Origin: Paenibacillus eucommiae
GTDB taxonomy: Bacteria; Bacillota; Bacilli; Paenibacillales; NBRC-103111
NCBI RefSeq assembly: GCF_017874215.1
Contig: NZ_JAGGLB010000025.1
Location: 89,955-153,954, forward strand
Direction of reading: 5' to 3'
DNA length: 64,000 nucleotides
The translations under genes were made by a program, and so were the position numbers. Below, one piece after another: positions 60,416 through 64,000 of the stretch; positions within the stretch are counted from its first letter, which is position 1; every line of letters begins with the position of its first letter. The notes beneath the pieces were generated by a model. That model ran no database searches. It was not told where the DNA came from and saw only the letters and a list, made by a program, of their open reading frames with translations.

Positions 60416-62623
60416 ATGAAGGAAAGAAAGTATGAATTCCGCAAACGATTAGAGGTCGTTCATAAGCCTGATCGGCGCGATCCGGACATTGAACCGGGGG
60501 ACGGCGAAATCGTAATCGGCAGCGATTGGCAGATTGTCATTAGCCGGCAGGCAGGACCGCTGGTGCTCCAGGTAGCGAAGGATCTGCAGGATTATCTGCT
60601 TGTGAGCATGCAGGTACCGGTAATGCTTCACCGGGTATCCCAGATTGACGAAATGGCGGCAGCCGGAGAACGGGTCATCGTTCTCGCCACGAAAGAGGAG
60701 TTGTCTGGTGTGAGTATCCTTGATATTGCGGACCTATCAGGGGCATCAGAAGTGCCTGGAGCAGGAATCCCAGCCGCGTTGGGGAGCAGTCTCACTAAAC
60801 CTCGCAGCTACCGCATCCTGGCAGCAGGAAGCCGGATTGTGGTCTGCGGCTGCGACGACCGGGGTGCCGGACAAGGCAGCTACTATCTGGAGGACCTGAT
60901 GAATCTGCGCGAAGCGCCCTTCATCCGGGAGCAGGATATTGTGCGGGAGCCTATCTTTTCCCCGCGCATGGCTCATTCCGGCTGGGGACTCGACCGCTAC
61001 CCGGACGCGCATCTGAATGCGATGACCCATTCTGGCATTGACGCCATTCTGATCTTTGTCGAGGATGTGGACCGGACGCCGGAGGGCTATCAGGATTTCA
61101 ATTATTTGGTGAACCGCGCTGCTTTGTATGGCCTTGACGTGTATATGTACAGCTATATGACCAACCGCAAGCATCCCGATGATCCGGGAGCGGAATCGTA
61201 TTACGATAGTACCTACGGCCGTATTTTTGAAGCATGCCCGGGGTTTAAAGGCATTATTTTCGTCGGGGAATCCTGTGAGTTCCCGAGTAAGGATCCGAAT
61301 ACTACAGGCATACTGCGTCTGGAATGGCCTGCCGATCAGCCGCAAACGAAGCCGAGCCCCGGCTGGTGGCCTTGCTATGATTATCCCGAGTGGCTGAATA
61401 TGCTGAAGAAGGTGATCCGCAAGCATAATGAAGAAGCGGAGATCGTGTTTTGGACGTACAACTGGGGCTGGGCACCGGAAGAGGAGCGCTTGAAGCTGAT
61501 TCGCTCTTTGCCGGAAGATATCACGCTGCAGGTTACGTTCGAAATGTTCGAGCAGATCAAGCATGAGCATGTCACGAATGTTTGCGTCGATTATACCATT
61601 TCGTTCGAAGGGCCTGGACAATATTTCAGCAGCGAAGCGCAGGCCGCGAGTGAGAGGGGAATTAAGTTATATACGATGTGCAATACAGGTGGGCTGACCT
61701 GGGATATCGGTGTAATTCCTTATGAGCCGGTTCCTTACCAATGGGCGAGAAGGCATGCCGCTCTGATCAAGGCGCAGGCAGATTGGGGCTTATCCGGACT
61801 GATGGAGTCTCATCACTTTGGCTGGTGGCCGTCGTTCGTCAGTGATATTACGAAATGGACGTATTGGAGTCCGAGCCCCACAGCGGAAGACACGTTCACT
61901 GCGATAGCGCAGCGAGACTTCAGCAAGGAGGCAGTACCGCATGTGCTGGAGGCATGGCGGCATTGGAGCGAGGGGATTCGTAACTACATTCCTACGAATG
62001 AAGATCAATACGGACCTTTTCGGATTGGACCTTCTTATCCCTTTACGTTCCGTAAAAAAGTCAGCATTCCTTCTTCCTGGCATGCATTGTTTGGCAGCCA
62101 AATTGTTAGCGTCCCCTACGAGCCCGCAGAAGGGGCTCGACAATCGCTCGGAAGAGCCCGCTATGATGTGGAAATCGCCAGCCTGGAACGCATGGCCGCT
62201 CTGTGGCGGCAAGGAAACGCCTGTCTGGAAGAGGCTCTTGGCTTCACATCTGCCAGGAAGCAGGAAGAAGGCAGCCGGCTGCTGGTGATGAACCAATTTA
62301 TTGTCCATGTTGTGCAGACAGCGATCCATATCAAGCAATGGTGGAAGCTGAAGCAGCGCTTGTTCAATGAACCTCATCCGGTAATGGCCGGTGCCATCTT
62401 AGATGAGATGGAGCAGCTGGCTCTGCAGGAAATTGCCAATGCGGAGGCCGCGATTCCGCTTGTGAACGCCGATTCCCGGCTCGGGTGGGAGCCCAGCATG
62501 GATTATATGACAGACGAGGCACATTTGCGCTGGAAGATTGCCCAGGTAAATAGCGTTCTGGAAGACGAATTTTTGAATTATCGCAAATCGCTTGCGCTAA
62601 CCGATGCTTCTACACACCAATGA
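60416..62623 (+). CDS. Glycosidase-like protein, unassigned (GH20/GH67-like layout)
   Basis: 735 residues. The N-terminal part (about 20-170) has repeated beta-alpha units and I-L-A-A-G-S-R-I-V-V-C-G-C-D-D-R-G-A-G-Q-G, followed by a 'tyr-leu-glu-asp' stretch, resembling the non-catalytic domain of GH20 and GH67 enzymes. Then a TIM-barrel-like part with F-K-G-I-I-F-V-G-E-S-C-E-F (acid candidate), W-T-Y-N-W-G-W-A, and V-C-V-D-Y-T-I-S-F-E-G-P-G-Q-Y. The C-terminal part is helical. No signal peptide, so cytosolic: it would cut imported oligosaccharides. ATG 60416 follows CTGGAGG. I cannot place it in a named family with confidence. Confidence 0.6.
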   Translation: MKERKYEFRKRLEVVHKPDRRDPDIEPGDGEIVIGSDWQIVISRQAGPLVLQVAKDLQDYLLVSMQVPVMLHRVSQIDEMAAAGERVIVLATKEELSGVSILDIADLSGASEVPGAGIPAALGSSLTKPRSYRILAAGSRIVVCGCDDRGAGQGSYYLEDLMNLREAPFIREQDIVREPIFSPRMAHSGWGLDRYPDAHLNAMTHSGIDAILIFVEDVDRTPEGYQDFNYLVNRAALYGLDVYMYSYMTNRKHPDDPGAESYYDSTYGRIFEACPGFKGIIFVGESCEFPSKDPNTTGILRLEWPADQPQTKPSPGWWPCYDYPEWLNMLKKVIRKHNEEAEIVFWTYNWGWAPEEERLKLIRSLPEDITLQVTFEMFEQIKHEHVTNVCVDYTISFEGPGQYFSSEAQAASERGIKLYTMCNTGGLTWDIGVIPYEPVPYQWARRHAALIKAQADWGLSGLMESHHFGWWPSFVSDITKWTYWSPSPTAEDTFTAIAQRDFSKEAVPHVLEAWRHWSEGIRNYIPTNEDQYGPFRIGPSYPFTFRKKVSIPSSWHALFGSQIVSVPYEPAEGARQSLGRARYDVEIASLERMAALWRQGNACLEEALGFTSARKQEEGSRLLVMNQFIVHVVQTAIHIKQWWKLKQRLFNEPHPVMAGAILDEMEQLALQEIANAEAAIPLVNADSRLGWEPSMDYMTDEAHLRWKIAQVNSVLEDEFLNYRKSLALTDASTHQ

Positions 62624-62659
62624 ATTTTGCGAGCAATATAAAATTTGGAGGTTGGGTAA

Positions 62660-63934
62660 ATGAAGAAATTCAGAATTATGCTTTTGTTAACGTTAATGTT
62701 GTCATTGTTTGCAGGTTCTTTACAAGCTTACGCTCAGATAGACCCTAACAGAGCAGTGAACCCGGTGTTCGAGTCGGTCGTTGTGCAGGCCAATGAAAAC
62801 ACAGTTACAAAGCGGGCATTTAACGGCGCGATTATTGAATTGAAAAACAACGAACTCTTGCTCACCTTTGATAATTATACCGATGTCGAAGATGATTCTC
62901 CCGGCGTCATTTCGGGCAAAATTTCCCAAGACGGCGGTAGAACGTGGGGAGAGAGTTATTTGATTCAGGAAAATATTGGTGTGAAAAACGTAATGAATCA
63001 AGGTATCGTCAGATTGAAGTCAGGAGCACTTGCTTTGTTTTTCGCCAAGCAGGACGATAGCGCGCATATCTATATGTACATGATTCGTTCTTACGATGAA
63101 GGCAGAACTTGGGATGAACCGTTGCAAATGACACCGCTTGCTGGCTTTCAAACTACGGCGAACGATCGTGCCGTTGTCCTGAGCTCCGGCAGGATCATTA
63201 TCCCTCTCGGAGGCGACACGGAATCGATTCCAGGCAAAGTAGGTGCATTCACGATTTATTCGGATGACGAGGGAGAGACGTGGCAATTTGGTGATTTTGT
63301 CAATTGGACAACAGGCTACCCTGCAGAACCAGTGCTTGTCGAGCTGAAAGATCATCGTCTCATGATCCTGATCCGTACGATGCAGGGACACATTATTAAA
63401 GCATATTCGGAAGACGAAGGGGAAACCTGGGGCGAGCCGATCATAACGGATTTACAATCTCCGTATGCTCCACACATGATTAAACGAATTCCGGATAACG
63501 GCATGGGGCCATTGTTGTTAATATGGAACAACTCTCCTACAGAAGACCGCAGGCCTTTAACAATGGCGGTTTCCAACGATGAAGGAGAGACCTGGACAAA
63601 TTTCCTGAATCTTGAGCCGACCAATACGGGAGTATATGCGTATCCATCGTTAACAACCTATCGCGATGAGGTCCTGATTACCTACTATACGATAAATTAT
63701 CTTCCTGATAGGGTTACATATACCTTGCCGTTAAAGCTGCAAATTTGGAAATTGGCAGATATTACAGCTGGAACCGGGTTCGGGAATACGACGACCTTGA
63801 CGACCGGGGTAAGCTCAATTTCGGCAGGGGAAACATTTAAGGTGAAATACGGATTAGGCAGTGTTGCCGAGCGTGTGTATGCCCAGGATGTTAATCTGAC
63901 TTATGACATTAAGCATGCATTGAATCTGACATGA
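62660..63934 (+). CDS. Secreted Asp-box (sialidase-like) protein, possibly truncated
   Basis: 424 residues. Signal peptide (L-L-T-L-M-L-S-L-F-A-G-S, cleavage after A-Y-A). At least five Asp boxes S-x-D-x-G-x-T-W (S-Q-D-G-G-R-T-W, S-Y-D-E-G-R-T-W, S-D-D-E-G-E-T-W, S-E-D-E-G-E-T-W, S-N-D-E-G-E-T-W), the beta-propeller of exo-sialidases. Around residue 375 a cohesin-like or Ig-like domain begins (S-I-S-A-G-E-T-F-K-V-K-Y-G-L, A-Q-D-V-N-L-T-Y-D) but stops after about 40 residues, whereas such domains run 130. The gene probably ends early by mutation. Last member of the glycan locus. GGAGG precedes the ATG. Confidence 0.78.
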   Translation: MKKFRIMLLLTLMLSLFAGSLQAYAQIDPNRAVNPVFESVVVQANENTVTKRAFNGAIIELKNNELLLTFDNYTDVEDDSPGVISGKISQDGGRTWGESYLIQENIGVKNVMNQGIVRLKSGALALFFAKQDDSAHIYMYMIRSYDEGRTWDEPLQMTPLAGFQTTANDRAVVLSSGRIIIPLGGDTESIPGKVGAFTIYSDDEGETWQFGDFVNWTTGYPAEPVLVELKDHRLMILIRTMQGHIIKAYSEDEGETWGEPIITDLQSPYAPHMIKRIPDNGMGPLLLIWNNSPTEDRRPLTMAVSNDEGETWTNFLNLEPTNTGVYAYPSLTTYRDEVLITYYTINYLPDRVTYTLPLKLQIWKLADITAGTGFGNTTTLTTGVSSISAGETFKVKYGLGSVAERVYAQDVNLTYDIKHALNLT

Positions 63935-64000
63935 AATGTAATGAAGAATAATTTACTAAATAAGGTAAATTATGATGATCTTTTCATGGACAAAAACAAG

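Noticed and set aside
60746..61621. Long minus-strand ORF of 291 codons opposite the glycosidase-like gene
   Set aside because: Antisense shadow of a well-supported gene with a good ribosome-binding site; no ribosome-binding site or domain of its own.

Overview
The window looks like chromosomal DNA of a Paenibacillus-like Firmicute. The grounds are strong AGGAGG-type ribosome-binding sites before nearly every gene, frequent TTG/GTG starts, a secreted beta-lactamase-fold protein with three S-layer-homology repeats, a YesM/YesN-type two-component pair beside an ABC sugar importer, and Bacillus-type regulators. I see no rRNA, tRNA, intact insertion sequence, phage gene or CRISPR array. Most genes are accessory: resistance or efflux, small-molecule modification, surface glycan, and glycan uptake.

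Layout. 1-6500: the tail of an SDR gene, a decayed small gene, then an AT-rich surface-polysaccharide block (WecE/RffA-type aminotransferase, GNAT acetyltransferase, GT2, a GT-C-like membrane protein, an acyltransferase). 6500-16900: a series of single genes (DUF1801, an MFS pump behind a 20-codon leader peptide, GyrI-like, Gfo/Idh/MocA, a CTP-synthase-C-terminus-like protein, CysK, SUKH, Nudix, HAD, GNAT, nucleotidyltransferase) with pseudogenes between them. 17200-26700: DHA2 pump with divergent TetR, DUF402, APH-like kinase, heterodimeric ABC exporter, P-loop kinase, AraC-GyrI. 27000-34000: hydrolase, Nif3, a broken RodA/FtsW gene, a broken nucleotidyltransferase, kinase, DUF4287-SRPBCC, WYL regulator. 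34000-48000: SLH beta-lactamase-fold protein, XRE-DUF3169 pair, ABC-2 exporter with a double operator, DHA2 pump, PBP-like membrane protein, molybdopterin oxidoreductase, Ohr, MerR pair, YpsA. 48100-53400: sigma factor, membrane partner (possible anti-sigma), ABC ATPase and two tandem-duplicated permeases. 53500-63934: a glycan-utilisation locus made of YesM/YesN, an ABC importer, an unassigned glycosidase-like protein and a secreted sialidase-like Asp-box protein.

The most unusual signal is non-coding. Seven intergenic elements are each built from four boxes of roughly 22-35 bp, at offsets close to 50/60/50 bp. Three unrelated box sequences are used: type 1 at 16977, 37785, 42969 and 48148; type 2 at 12825 and 26896; type 3 at 32589. 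In type 1 the boxes are perfect or near-perfect hairpins. They show compensatory changes, and every internal deviation is a G-U wobble when read from one strand of the element. That argues for structured RNA with a defined polarity. Three of the type 1 copies (37682-37983, 42876-43167, 48139-48417) also share spacer and flank sequence and are members of one dispersed family of about 280-300 bp.

At least five decayed genes lie in the first 31 kb, next to full-length neighbours, so this looks like a region of active gain and loss.
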